Source: Carettochelys insculpta (Eukaryota > Chordata > Testudines > Carettochelyidae). Taken from it: 64,000 nucleotides of DNA. Numbering within the stretch: position 1 is the first letter of the stretch; each line of letters begins with the position of its first letter. Under the pieces are notes generated by a model that saw only the letters and a list, made by a program, of their open reading frames with translations, had not been told where the DNA came from and made no database searches. This document shows positions 1-9,660 of this stretch, in pieces. Both the position numbers and the translations under genes were made by a program. Where the stretch lies: assembly GCF_033958435.1 (NCBI RefSeq), contig NC_134152.1:19814001-19878000 (forward strand). Direction: 5' to 3'.

Positions 1-2445
1 CTTCTGAAGGCCCTTGTGTAACCCCTGCCTCCATCTGCTGTGGTCATCTGCTAGTTCTTCCCAGTTGTCCAGCTCGATGTCTACCTCTCTGAGGTCTCTC
101 TTGCAGACATCTTTGTAGCGCAACTGGGGGCGTCCGGGAGGTCTTTTGCCAGAGGCTAGCTCACCATACAGGATGTCTTTTGGAATCCTTCCATCACTCA
201 TCCTGTGGAAGTGGCCAAGCCAGCAGAGCTGACGCTGCCTGAGGAGAGTGTGCATGGTTGGGATTCCAGCTTGCTCGAGGACAGCGGTGTTGGTCACTCT
301 GTCCTTCCATGATATTCCAAGGATGCGCCTGAGGCAGCGCAAGTGGAAAACGATCAGCCTCTTTTCCTGGTGGGCATACAAGGTCCAAGTCTCGCTGCCA
401 TAAAGGAGGGTGCTGAGGATGCAGGCTCTGTAGACTTGCATTTTGGTGTGAGTGTACAGCTTGTTGTTATTCCACACTGTCTTGCTGAGTCTGGACAGAG
501 TTGTGGCCGCTTTTCTGATCCTCCTATTTAGCTGTGTACAATGACAGGGTGTCAGTGATGGTGGACCCAAGGTAAACAAACTCGTGGACGACCTCTAACG
601 TATAATTGTCAATGCTGATTGATGGGGATTCAGCAACATCCTGACCGAGTACGTTTGTCTTCTTTAGGCTGATGGTAAGCCCAAAGTCCTTGCACGCTTT
701 GGAGAACTGATCCAGCAGTTTTTGAAGCTGGTCTTCTGTGTGAGACACTACAGCAGCGTCGTCTGTGAACAGCATGTCTCTGATGAGGACTTCCCGCACC
801 TTAGATTTAGCTTTCAGCCTTGCAAGATTAAACAGTTTCCCATCAGATCTTGTGTGCAGTAAGATGCCCTCTGTTGAAGATCCAAAGGCATGCTTCAGGA
901 GGAGTGCGAAGAAGATCCCGAACAATGTTGGAGCAAGCACACATCCTTGTTTGACGCCGCTCCTGATTCTGAAAGCATCTGATAATGCACCATCATATTG
1001 GATGGTTTCTCTCATGTCTTCATGGAACTACTGGATCATCTTGAGTAATCGTGGAGGACAGCCTATCTTGTGGAGCAGTTTGAACAGACTATCCCTGCTG
1101 ACCAAGTCAAAGGCCTTAGTCAGGTTGATGAAGGCTATGTAGAGTGGCTTCCTCTGCTCCCTGCACTTCTCCTCCAGCTGCCTTAGAGAGAAGACCATGT
1201 CAACGGTAGACCTCTCTGCGCAGAATCCGCACAGCGAGTCAGGGTACACCCTCTCAGCAATCTTCTGGGGTCTGCCAAGGATGACGCGAGCAAACAGTTT
1301 ACCAGTGATGCTTAGGAGGGAGATTCCATGGTAGTTGTTGCAGTCGCTTCTGTCTCCTTTGTTCTTATACAATGTTACAATGTTAGCGTCGCACATATCC
1401 TGTGGAACCTCACCCTCTTTCCAACACAGGCACAGTAGCTTATGTAGGGGTTCCAGGAGTGTGTCCACGGCACACTTGATTACCTCTGGTGGTATACCAT
1501 CCTGGCCAGCGGCCTTTCCTGCTGCAGTGCTGTCGATGGCTCTCTTCAGTTCACCCACAGTCGGTTCCTGATCCAGTTCGTCCATTACTGGTAGGAGCTC
1601 GACGGCATCGAGGGCTGCGTCAACCACACCGTTCTCGTGTGAGTACAGCTCGGAGTAGTGCTCAACCCAGCGCTCCATCTGTTTGGCTTTGTCAGTGATG
1701 ACTTCACCAGATTTGGATTTCAGAGGTGCCATCTTGTTCTGGGTGGGTCCTAATGCCTTCTTCATACCCTTGTACATTCCTCTGAGATTACCAAAGTCAG
1801 CACTGGTCTGGATGCTGCTGCATAGCTGGAGCCAGTGGTTGTTGGCACAGCGCCTGGCTGTCTGCTGTGCTGTTCTTCTGGCTGCTCTAAGTGCTTGCTG
1901 GGTACTCTGGCTCGGTGAGCGTTTGTACTCCAGGAGTGCAGTGCGCTTCTTTTCAATGACTAGAACCATCTCATCAGAGTTAGCTTCGAACCAGTCATTC
2001 GTGTTTCTAGCTCTTCTTCCAAACACCGACAAGGCCGTGTTGTAAACTGTATCCCTCAGATGTTGCCATTTGGATGTCACATTGGCGCCCCCAGGGCCAC
2101 TGCGCAGATTTTCCTGGAGGGTCTCTCTGAATTTTTCAGCTTTCTCCGAGTTTGCCGTCTTTCTGGCATCAATGCGGGGCCTTCCAACAGGTTTAGAGCA
2201 GTACAGCTTCTTGGGTCTCAGCTTGATCTTGGAGCAAACTAGCGAGTGATCTGTATCAGTCAGCACTGTGCTAGCTGAGTGTCAGAAGGACGTTTTTGAG
2301 GTTATTACGCCTAGTGATGACCACGTCTAGTTGATGCCAGTGCTTTGAGCGTGGGTGTCTCCACGACACTCTGTGCTGTGGCTTCATTTGGAAGAATGTG
2401 TTTGTGATGCACAGATTGTGGTACGTGCACAGTTCAAGCTGCCTG
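1..2445 (-). pseudogene. Broken non-LTR retrotransposon ORF2: end of endonuclease, reverse transcriptase, C-terminal domain
   Basis: Read on the minus strand this is the 3' two thirds of an APE-type LINE protein. From 2445 it starts with the end of the endonuclease (ELCTYHNLCITNTFF, then a conserved SWRHPRSKHWHQLD block), shifts frame near 2266 (TDTDHSLVCSKIKL), then enters the reverse transcriptase (GISLLSITGKLFARVIL; a motif A-like block LTKAFDLVSRD near 1090). A TAG at 1028-1030 interrupts it. The next frame holds GVKQGCVLAPTLFGIFFA and the catalytic block as FTDDA, where FADDA or YADDA is usual. Another shift lies near 525. The last part, to position 1, gives RWRQG and a GRPQLRYKDVCKRD-like end, close to the C terminus of RTE-like elements, so only the last residues and 3' UTR lie outside the window. 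At least two frameshifts and one stop make it dead. I lean to an RTE-like clade but cannot assign it without a search. Confidence 0.85.
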
Positions 2446-3030
2446 TGTGCCTGCAGAGAGGAGCAGTTTGCAAGGTGTGAACTGGGGGAGTTCCCTGCCA
2501 GGTGAGCCTTCAAGGGCTGATTAGACTGGAGGCAAGGCTTTGAGCCAGGCCTAACCAGCTAGCAGCTCTCTCTATAAGAAGGGAGCTTTCAGCGAACACT
2601 GTGAGCACCGAACAGGGGCAGCAGCTAAAAGGGAAGGGAGTTTGCCTCTGGGAGTTCACCGAGGGAGGAGCCCCGTGTTTGTTGTCCTTTTCAGGTATGG
2701 TGTTCCACCTGTGCCCTGCAAGGCAGCACTATCAGAAAAAGGAGTCTCTGAAGAGAAGAACCTGAAGAGTGATGGGGGAAGGTGGACCTGGGGGCACTGA
2801 GAGCAGCTGGGGGGAGAGGGGCCAGTGCAGTGAGGAGCGCAGACATGGGAGCAGATGGGGGTAGTGGGTTGGGGAGGGTCCTATGGTGATGGTAGCTGGG
2901 GTGGGGGGCGAAAGGTGGGGAGGAGGGTCCCGGGAATATGAGGTCATTGCTCCACAGGGAGCTATGGTGACTCGTGGGTGACAGGGAGGTATGTAGTAGT
3001 GGGATACTTAACCACATTCTCCACACCCCA
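2446..3030. other. GC-rich unassigned segment, LTR-like or LINE leader
   Basis: This stretch separates the two LINE halves. It has a TATAAGAAGGGAGC sequence near 2573 and is strongly purine-rich on + between 2740 and 2960. In style (TATA box followed by GGGAGC, GGCTC-rich surroundings) it resembles the LTR-like inserts at 34466 and 51486, but I could not find matching ends or a target duplication. Open frames here are low-complexity artefacts of the purine-rich strand. Confidence 0.3.
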
Positions 3031-4220
3031 CTGCCGTGTGGGTTATCCTGGGAAGGAGCAAGGCTAAGGGAGTAAACCCTGACAGAAAATCCAGAGTGGA
3101 GTCTGAAGGCGGTTCGGTGTCAACTTCTGGCACTGCCCCGGCAACTCCTGCAGCTGAGCTGATACCAGACATGGAGGTTATCCTCTCCTTTGGACTATAT
3201 CAGTAAAGCCGAGAGGGGGACACTGGTGTCTGGGCAGCCCAGAGTCTCCATAATAAGTGCCCAGGCTTGTGCCTGGAGAGGTACTCCGGCATCACTGAAC
3301 AGCGTTGCGTCAACACGGGAGGCAACAGACACCGGTTATAAGCTCTTGCTCGATTGGTGTAGAGAACGAGTGCCAGGGGTTGCCTTCGATGGTGGGAGAG
3401 ATCTTCGCATCTCACTGGACAGTCACTGCCCGCCTCAAGCTGGGCAGCCCCCAGCCAAGAGGGTAGTGTCCCGCCACAGTTCACCTGCCTCGCTGGGTGC
3501 GTGAGGCTTAAGGTTCCTGAACCTGACAAGTGACTGAAATTTGGGCACCAGGCAAACCAATAAGAAAATCAACAAGAAATGGGAAACATCAACAATTTAA
3601 GCTTGCTTGCTGGAATGTGCGGGCCATGCTGACCGGCTTGACTGAAGATCTTCACGCCATCAGTGACACCTGAAAGACCTCTGTCATCAACAAGGAACTG
3701 AAGAGGCTCCGAGTTGATATCACTGCAGTGCAAGAGACACGACTCGCAGATTCAGGATCTCTAAAGGAAAAGGACTACACCTTTTTTTGGCAGGGTAAAG
3801 CCCAAGAAGAACCCAGAGAGCATGGTGTTGGCTTTGCTGTCAGAAACACCCTTCTACAAATGGTGGAATTAGTCATGGGCGGATCAGAAAGACTTCTTCG
3901 GATCACGCTTCAAACTTGCGCCGGTCCCGTCCACCTGATCAGCGCTTATGCTCTAACCTTGTACGCCATACCAGAAGTAAAAGACAAGTTCTATGACATG
4001 CTTAGTGCTGCTGTAGCGCAACTACCTGCTCGTGAACAACTGTACATCTTGGGTGACTTCAAATGCAAGAGTTGAAGCTGATTGGGCCTCATGGCCTTCC
4101 TGCTTAGGACACTTCAGTGTGGGAAAAATGAATGACAATGGACAGTGTCTCCTTAAACTGTGCACGTACCACAATCTGAGGTGGCACCACACTGACCAAA
4201 ATAGTTTTTTCCAATGCAGA
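3031..4220 (+). pseudogene. Broken LINE 5' part: probable 5' UTR and APE endonuclease domain
   Basis: The endonuclease frame begins at AAG 3599-3601 with KLACWNVRAML, the first conserved block of APE-type LINE endonucleases. It hits a TGA at 3671-3673, then continues through DITAVQETRLADSG (the QET metal-binding block) to LGDF near 4050. There an extra A makes a frameshift, so GDF runs into a stop at 4073 instead of reading on as ARVEADWASW in the next frame. The match continues through VGKMNDNGQ and LKLCTYHNL to about 4220. Sequence 3031-3598 has no open frame of note and is probably the element's 5' UTR. The last ~65 bp repeat the protein segment that opens the minus-strand half at 2390-2445, so the halves are either two insertions or one inverted copy with a short overlap. 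Confidence 0.75.
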
Positions 4221-4227
4221 TTGTGAA

Positions 4228-5357
4228 GACCTTTAAAGGGACTGGGCAAAAAAATGGCAAATTAATTTTAATATTTAATATGCAAAGTAATGCATATTGG
4301 AAAACATAATCCCCACTATAGATATAAAATAATGGGGGACTAAATTAGCTTTACTACCTGAGACAGATATTGGAGTTACTGTGATTAGTTCTCTGAAAAC
4401 ATCCATTTAATGTGCACCAGAAGTCAAAGCACCACACAGAATGCCAGGAGTTATTAACAAAGGTGAGGAGAATAAGAAAGAGAATATCTTACTGTCGCTC
4501 TATAAAACCATGGTATGGCCGCATCTTGAATATTGCATGCAGACGTGGTCACCTGATCTCACAGAAGATTTACTGGCATTGGAAAAAGTTCTGAAAATTA
4601 TTAGAGGTATGGAACAGCTGTGTAAGGGAGCGAGGGGAAGGCTTGGAAGTGCACGGGCTAGACAGAGACTGTTTGCCCAATTAGCCCCTCCCTGTCTCAC
4701 CTGCAGCCAGTGTCAGGCCTGGAGGCAGGAGCTGGCTCTGACACTTGCAGGACCTGAGCCAGAGCTGCCCCTGGGTCTGCCACTGGAAGACTCAGCCTCC
4801 AAAACCCTCCCACAAGCTAAAAGGGGGAGAATCCCAGAGAACTTTCTCCCAAGGAGGGGAAACTAGACTCCTGGGGCCACACCCCAAACTGACGCTACAG
4901 CCTCTAGTGAGTGGGCTGAAGTGCTACACCTCAGTCCCCTAGGCACCCCAGGGATCTAACCACTAGACCACCCTGCCCCTACTGAGACCCACTTACAGAC
5001 TGCCATATGAGAAGAGATTAATATGGTTGGGACTCTTCAGCTTGGAAAAGAGATGACTAAAGGGGGATATGATAAAGGTCTACAAAAATCATAACAGGTG
5101 TGGGAAAAAAGTGAATAACGAAGAATTATTTACCTCTTCCTATAACACAGGAACATGATATGAAATTAATAGGTAGTAGGTTTAAAATAAAGGAAGTACT
5201 TCCTCACACAACACTCAGTCAACCTGTGAAGATCCCTGCCAGATGTTGTGAAGTCCAAGACTATAACAGGGTTCAAAAAAGAACCAGATAAATTAATGGA
5301 GGATAGGTCCATCAATATCTATTAGTCAGGTTGGTCAGGGATGCTATCTCTAAACAC
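4228..5357 (+). mobile_element. CR1 LINE, 3' part, left segment (interrupted)
   Basis: A degenerate CR1 reverse transcriptase C-terminal region on +. Near 4450-4600 it encodes NKKENILLSLYKTMVWPHLE and related residues (compare [11 protein letters not shown] in the copy at 6338-6943), and near 5010-5060 it holds the usual FSLEKR block in damaged form. A solo LTR-like insert splits it at 4621-4997, and the Harbinger relic breaks it again at 5361. The CR1 resumes at 8067 with CAGAAGCTGGGAG, which is the normal continuation seen intact in the copy at 44660-44820. Confidence 0.8.
4621..4997. mobile_element. Probable solo LTR inside CR1
   Basis: The CR1 reads straight across this 377 bp insert (GGAACAG to CCATATGAG). 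The insert begins TGTAAG and ends CTTACA, a perfect 6 bp inverted end of the TG...CA type. It is flanked by AGCTG (4616-4620) and GACTG (4998-5002), an imperfect 5 bp duplication. The minus strand carries GGTGGTCTAGTGGTTAGA near 4960, which looks like a tRNA A box, but no matching B box was seen, so a SINE is less likely than an LTR. No internal retroviral or Gypsy sequence is present. Confidence 0.5.
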
Positions 5358-5678
5358 TGTGGCTGTATCTACATGAGCAAAGAATTTCTAAATTAATTTT
5401 GAAGTTAGGGCTTATTTGAAATTAAGCGCAGAGCACCTACATGTGTTATACATTACTTTGAAATAGCAGTGAAAGTAAGGGGGGCCCAATTTCAAAGTCC
5501 TTAGTCCATTCCTGGGACAGGAATAGCTCCCTATTTCGAAGTGTAACTTTGAAATAGGAGGTGTGTAGATGCTCTGCATCCTGTTACTTTGAAGTAGTGG
5601 GTCTGCCATGGTGGCAACCTGCAGGAGCATGGGGACTCTCCAGTCAGCCCAGACAGGGTTCTATGGTCACTGCCAGCC

Positions 5679-6045
5679 TTGTGTAAAGACATAGCTACCC
5701 AGCAACCCAAGTCAGTGTGCTACAAGCTGGGGGAGCATGAGCTCCCTGCATCACACCCACCCCCTGACAACACCACGCTGACAGCCACCCCCAGCCAGCC
5801 ATGTTGGCTAGCCAAGAGCCCCGTGCCCCCACCCCCCGAGCCCACCGGTGAGGCCAGCCAGGGGTCCCAGAAGACCAGCCAGCACCAGAACAAAAGGGGT
5901 CCCTCCTGGACAGAGGAGGAAGTCAAGGACCTCCTTGCACTGTGGGAGGAGGAGGAGGTCCTGCTCCAAAACAGGGTACAGTGACAGAACACAGATGCTC
6001 ACCAGCTCGCCATGGGCCTCACCAGCTGGGGGCACCCCAGATGAA
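5679..6045 (+). pseudogene. Myb/SANT-like DNA-binding protein gene of Harbinger relic
   Basis: The open frame from 5679 gives a proline/serine-rich leader and then RGPSWTEEEVKDLLALWEEE (about residues 72-91), the first helices of the trihelix Myb/SANT-like domain (Myb_DNA-bind_4 type) carried by the second gene of PIF/Harbinger elements and by host ZSCAN/MSANTD proteins. A TGA at about 5982-5984 interrupts it, but the same frame continues with NTDAHQLAMGLTSWGHP, which fits the next helix. A CR1 insertion then cuts the gene off at 6046. In intact elements this protein binds transposon ends and helps bring the transposase to the nucleus. Here it is truncated and has no visible C terminus. The start at 5679 is simply the first Met of the open frame. 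Confidence 0.7.
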
Positions 6046-7068
6046 GAACATAAGAACGGCCATACTGAGTCAAACCAAAGGCCCATCCAGCCCAGTAGCC
6101 TATCTGCCGACAGGGTCCAGTGCCAGGTGCCCCAGAGAGGGTGGACCAAAGACAATGATCAAGCGATTAGTCTCCTGCCATCCATCTCCAGCCTCTGACA
6201 ATCAGAGGCCAGGGACACCATTGCTACCCTTGGCTAATAGCCTTTTATGGACGTAACCTCCAGGAATTTATCTAGCTCTTTCTTAAATTGTTATAGTCCT
6301 AGCCTTCACAGTCTCCTCTGGCAAGGAGGTCCACAGGTTAAAAGGTGCACTGAGTGAAGAAGAACGTTCTTTTGTTAGTTTTAAACCTGCTACCCCTTAA
6401 TTTCATTTGGAGTCCTCTAGTTCTTGTATTATGGGCACAAGTAAATAACTTCTCCTTATTCACCCTCTCCACACCTGTCATAACGTTATATACCTTTATC
6501 ATGTCCCCCCTCAGTCTCCTCTTTTCTAAACTGAAAAGTCCCAATCTTCTTAGCCTCTCCTCATACAGGACCTGTTCAAAGCCCCTAATCACTTCAGTTG
6601 CCCTTTTCTGAATGTTTTCCAGTGACAGGATATCTTTTTTTAGGTGAGGAGACCACATCAGTACACAGTATTCAAGATGTGGGTGTACCATGGATTTATA
6701 TAGGGGCAGTAAGATACTCCTTGTTTTATTTTCTATTCCTTTTTTAATAATACCTAATATCCTATTTGCCTTTTTGACTGCCTCTGCACACTGTGTGGAT
6801 GTTTTCAAGGAACTATCCATGATAATTCCAAGATCTCTTTCCTGATTAGTTAAAGCTAAATTAGACCCCATCATACTGTAAGTACAGTTGGGGTTATTTT
6901 TTCCAGTGTGCATTACCTTACACTTATCCACATTAAATTTCATTTGTCATTTTGTTGCCCAATCACTCAGTTTGATGAGATCTTTTTGAAGTTCCTCACA
7001 GTCTGCCTTTGTCTTGACTAGCATGAACGGTTTAGTGTCATCTGCAAACTTTGCCACCTCACTGCCCA
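6046..7068 (-). mobile_element. CR1 LINE, 5'-truncated, nested in the Harbinger relic
   Basis: On + it begins with the reversed CR1 tail (ACATAAGAACGGCCATACTG, GTCAAACCAAAGGCCCATCC) and ends at a truncation point near 7068, inside the reverse transcriptase. It belongs to the subfamily whose tail reads CCCAGTATGGCC, also seen at 8067-8240, 21199-21455, 27285-28480 and 44055-44822. It separates the Myb-like from the transposase remnants. Confidence 0.85.
6338..7058 (-). pseudogene. CR1 reverse transcriptase C-terminal fragment
   Basis: On the minus strand KFADDTK (the catalytic FADD block, about 7030-7058) is followed by a stretch ending in LSDWATK, one stop near 6945, and then a 201-residue open frame. 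That frame contains [39 protein letters not shown] and [16 protein letters not shown] in the order expected for the thumb and C-terminal region of CR1 ORF2. It is the best preserved reading frame in the window, but it lacks the endonuclease and most of the palm domain and so cannot work. Confidence 0.85.
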
Positions 7069-7239
7069 AGGGTGACCAACTGCTGGAGAAGAAGGATGGG
7101 GATTGACTGGACAACCTGCATGGGGTGCAAGACAGATGAGTCCATGAGTGTGTGGCTGGATGGTATCTGGCCCTATGCAGGGACCCTCTTCCTGGCCCCA
7201 TGCAGGCCACCCCCTGCTGGGTGCCCTCATCAGTGGGTG

Positions 7240-7696
7240 CGTGGCCTTAGCCTGGCTTACATCTATCAGGACTGCCCCGATGGTGGCCTTGCCCACCATG
7301 CGCTGATGTCCAATAGAGTGGTGTCTGTCTGGGATGGCAAGCTTCCATAGCGCAATGGATACCTTCTTGTGCAGGGGTAGCATGAGCTATATTCTGGCGT
7401 CCCGGTGTTGGAAGGCTGGGGCAAGCCGGTGGCAGAGCTCCTTGAAGTTCTGCCTAGTCATTCTGAAGTTGTGCAGCCACCGGTCATCATCTCAGTCCCC
7501 CACGACAAGGCAGTCCCACCAGTCAGTGCTGGTGGGAAAGCCCCAGCATCACCAATCACTGGGGTGGGCCACAGCCACTGCCCCATGGCAGAGCGGCTGC
7601 AGGAGGAGGCCTACGAGGCTGGCCCTGCAGTACTGCTGGCAGACAGGCTGGCCACAGCCTGGAGGAATCCCCCTCGGGGAGCTGCTGAGGGTCCAT
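7240..7696 (-). pseudogene. PIF/Harbinger transposase N-terminal fragment (HARBI1-like)
   Basis: On the minus strand an ATG at 7694-7696 opens with MDPQQLPEG. After a short, frame-shifted, alanine/proline-rich leader the frame reads PTSTDWWDCLVVGD, a TGA (7492-7494, where the family usually has Trp), then RWLHNFRMTRQNFKELCHRL, a TAG (7387-7389), then LPLHKKVSIALWKLAIPD and VGKATIGAVLIDV. The order WL..FRM....F..LC..LAP, then KRVAIALWKLA, then VGKSTV is the N-terminal helical region of Harbinger transposases. The similarity ends near 7240, and the DDE catalytic domain is missing. The leader just upstream (AGGGGCCCTTTAA, about 7791-7803 on +) and the MDPQ start match the three short derivatives at 19178, 22870 and 29030. 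Confidence 0.85.
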
Positions 7697-8066
7697 TAGC
7701 ATCTCCACAGTGGCTCAGCTCTGTGCAAAGGGTGTGCAGTGCTACGTACAGCCTGGCAGCTCTGAGCACATGCAGGGTGTGCATGTTGGGAGGGGCCCTT
7801 TAAAGGAGCAGCTGGCTGCAGGCCCCAGAAGAGTTCTTCAGCCATGCAACTCCCACCCACAAAATTTCCTGGCCCCTTATTTTGAAATAGGAGCCGTGGA
7901 TGTGTCGACGTTTCCTTTCGAAGTGCCAGGCCACTACTTCAAAATAGCGGATGGTGAATGTGATCTGCTTTGTGTGTGTGGGCACGTGTTTTCAAAGTTT
8001 GTTACTTTGAAGTTGAACTTCAGAATAAGCTCCTTCAAAATTACAGTGTAGTGTAGATGTGCCCTA

Positions 8067-8240
8067 CATGTCAGAAGCTGGGAGTGGGCATGAGGGGATG
8101 GGTCAGTGGATGATTACCTGTCCTTCTCATTCCCTCTGGGGCCCCTGGCATTGGTCACTAGCAGAAGACAGAATATCACTAGATGGATCACTGGTCTGCC
8201 CCAGTATAGCTGTTCTTACATTCTTGTGTTGTGTTTGTTT
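8067..8240 (+). mobile_element. CR1 LINE 3' end, right segment
   Basis: Continues the CR1 broken at 5357: CAGAAGCTGGGAG, then the conserved TTCATTCCCTCT-like and GGATCACTGGTCTGCCCCAG blocks, ending in TTCTTACATTCTTGTG. The order and spacing match the uninterrupted copy at 44660-44820. Confidence 0.8.
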
Positions 8241-8297
8241 TTAAACCTGCCTATTAATTGCATTGGATGATTTCTGGTTCTTGTGCTATGGAAGGGG
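8233..8297 (-). mobile_element. Short CR1 fragment, reverse orientation
   Basis: TTTTTAAACCTGCCTATTAA followed by GGTTCTTGTGCTATG matches the reversed CR1 segment seen at 6382-6432 and 27617-27665. It directly abuts the forward CR1 tail and may be a separate truncated insertion. Confidence 0.5.
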
Positions 8298-8299
8298 AT

Positions 8300-9250
8300 G
8301 CATGAGCGCTATGCAAAGAAGAAGAGATTCTCATTTCTATCTTCTAATCATATCATGTAACTAAATAAAGGCTAGTAAGAAAGAGGGGTGTGATCTAATT
8401 GTCTGAGAATATGAATAGGAGCTAGAAACTCTTGAGAACAGCTGCAGAAATTCATCTTTCATAGGCCTTCTGAAAGCTTCTCAATCCCTCACAAAGCAGG
8501 AATACCTCAAATCGTACAACAAGAAGTGTAACAGAATAAATGAGAAGAAAACTGAGAGCAGGTAACTGCAATACCAGGGAAGTAAGTTACAGTTTACTGA
8601 ACAATACACTTAATACCAGAGAAGGCTACAGCCAATTGTTCTTCCTGCCACGAACCTCATGCAATTGAAAGTGCACTTCTGTTGCTCTGAGCTTTCAGTT
8701 TGTGTGCCCTCTCCAAAATGAAACCATTCTTTGTAGGCTTTTAAAATTTTTATTGCTCGCAACATTTGTTTTAGCTGCAATAGCAAAGTATCCCTTTAAA
8801 AGTAAAATACTGACACGGTGTTGAGGAAAAATACAATCCATAATGTTGTTTAGATGGAAAAGGGCTTTACTTTGTTTTCCAGCTTCCCCCTCTCTCATGC
8901 ATTTAAGTGATGGATGAGGTGGCAAAAGAATCCTACCCCATTCATAATGCCAAACAGTGTGGCTGGAGTCTGATTGCATTCACCTTCTGCAGTACTGCTG
9001 CTTCTCTGTGGCCTCTCACTCCTGCTTTCCTCAGTCATGCAGTGACAATACAGAACATGGAAACTCAACTGGAAGTGAGAAAAGGGTGTTGTGGGTCCAG
9101 TATTCTAATTTGGGCGCCTGCTTTAATCCTCACTGGAAAATCATTAAATTGCCCTTTCTTTATAAATTTTATACCTTGTCAGGTACTTTTAAAACTCCTG
9201 TGAAATTAAGAGTTGTTTGCCATCATCAAGCCCTTTCAAACTTTCCGCTC
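8300..9250. other. Unassigned intergenic or intronic sequence
   Basis: I see no repeat family, exon-like frame or RNA gene here. The two longest open frames (8907-9203 and 8957-9388 on +) overlap, have no recognisable domain, and the second runs into the hAT-like repeat. Confidence 0.5.
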
Positions 9251-9254
9251 TGCA

Positions 9255-9411
9255 ACCAATCTTCCCTCAGATTTTTTTGCATCCGTGGACAGAATAAATT
9301 TTGTTCTGTGCACTACATCATGTACAAATGTGTGTCACCAACAGACGTGCATGCTGCCATCTGTGGCCAGCTGTGGGCACTCTGCTAATCAGGCCCCTGA
9401 ATCTCACCTAC
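9255..9411 (-). mobile_element. hAT-like short element, copy 1 of 3
   Basis: Reversed, it aligns with the copies at 18027 and 53349. Shared blocks on this strand are CAGAATAAATTTTGTT near 9290, GTACAAATGTGTGTC near 9325, and CTGTGGGCACTCTGCTAATC near 9372-9391. The end with GGGAA near 9255 is damaged. Confidence 0.5.
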
Positions 9412-9415
9412 AACT

Positions 9416-9660
9416 CATAGGACAAAAAAGCAGCCCCACAGCACTTTAAAGACTACAAAAATCATTTATTAGGTGATGAGCATTTGTGGGAGAGACCCAC
9501 TTCTTCAGATCTGGAAATTTTGAAGAAAGTAAACTGGCACAAGGATAATTTAACATGCATGTAACAGAATTTAACAATGCATAGGAGACGCTCTCCTTTA
9601 AAAAGCTGCTCGTTGTCTGCCTTCAGATTGCTCCTCATAGCTCGCCTCTTCCACAATGCG
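9416..9660 (-). mobile_element. Penelope-like element 3' end fragment
   Basis: GCACTTTAAAGACTACAAAA, then ATTTATTAGGTGATGAGC and GAGACCCACTTCTTCAGA, match the 3' end region of the PLE copies at 28938 and 55980 in reverse. Only the untranslated tail is kept. Confidence 0.65.

Larger units (their letters stand above)
5361..8063. mobile_element. PIF/Harbinger DNA transposon relic with two opposed genes
   Basis: The ends are GGCTGTATCTACATG on the left and GTGTAGATGTGCC on the right, inverted and related to the ends of the short palindromic elements elsewhere in the window. Subterminal DNA on both sides is rich in TTTGAAATAG and TTCGAAGT motifs. Inside are a Myb/SANT-like gene on + and a transposase N-terminal region on -, converging on each other. 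A CR1 (6046-7068) has inserted between them, and the catalytic half of the transposase cannot be found, so it was deleted or replaced. The whole unit sits inside an older CR1 (4228-5357 and 8067-8240). Flanking triplets are CTG and CTA at best, so the target duplication is not clear. Confidence 0.75.

Noticed and set aside
2691..3026. Proline/serine-rich open frames on the minus strand
   Set aside because: They come from a purine-rich plus strand between two LINE halves; two overlapping frames are open at once and neither has a domain.
4940..4975. tRNA-like A box on the minus strand (GGTGGTCTAGTGGTTAGA), suggesting a tRNA-derived SINE
   Set aside because: No B box or tRNA-related tail was found, and the insert has TGTAAG...CTTACA ends with an approximate 5 bp flank repeat, which suits an LTR better.
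7405..7803. 132-residue plus-strand open frame
   Set aside because: It is the antisense of the Harbinger transposase relic, which explains its GC-rich open frame.
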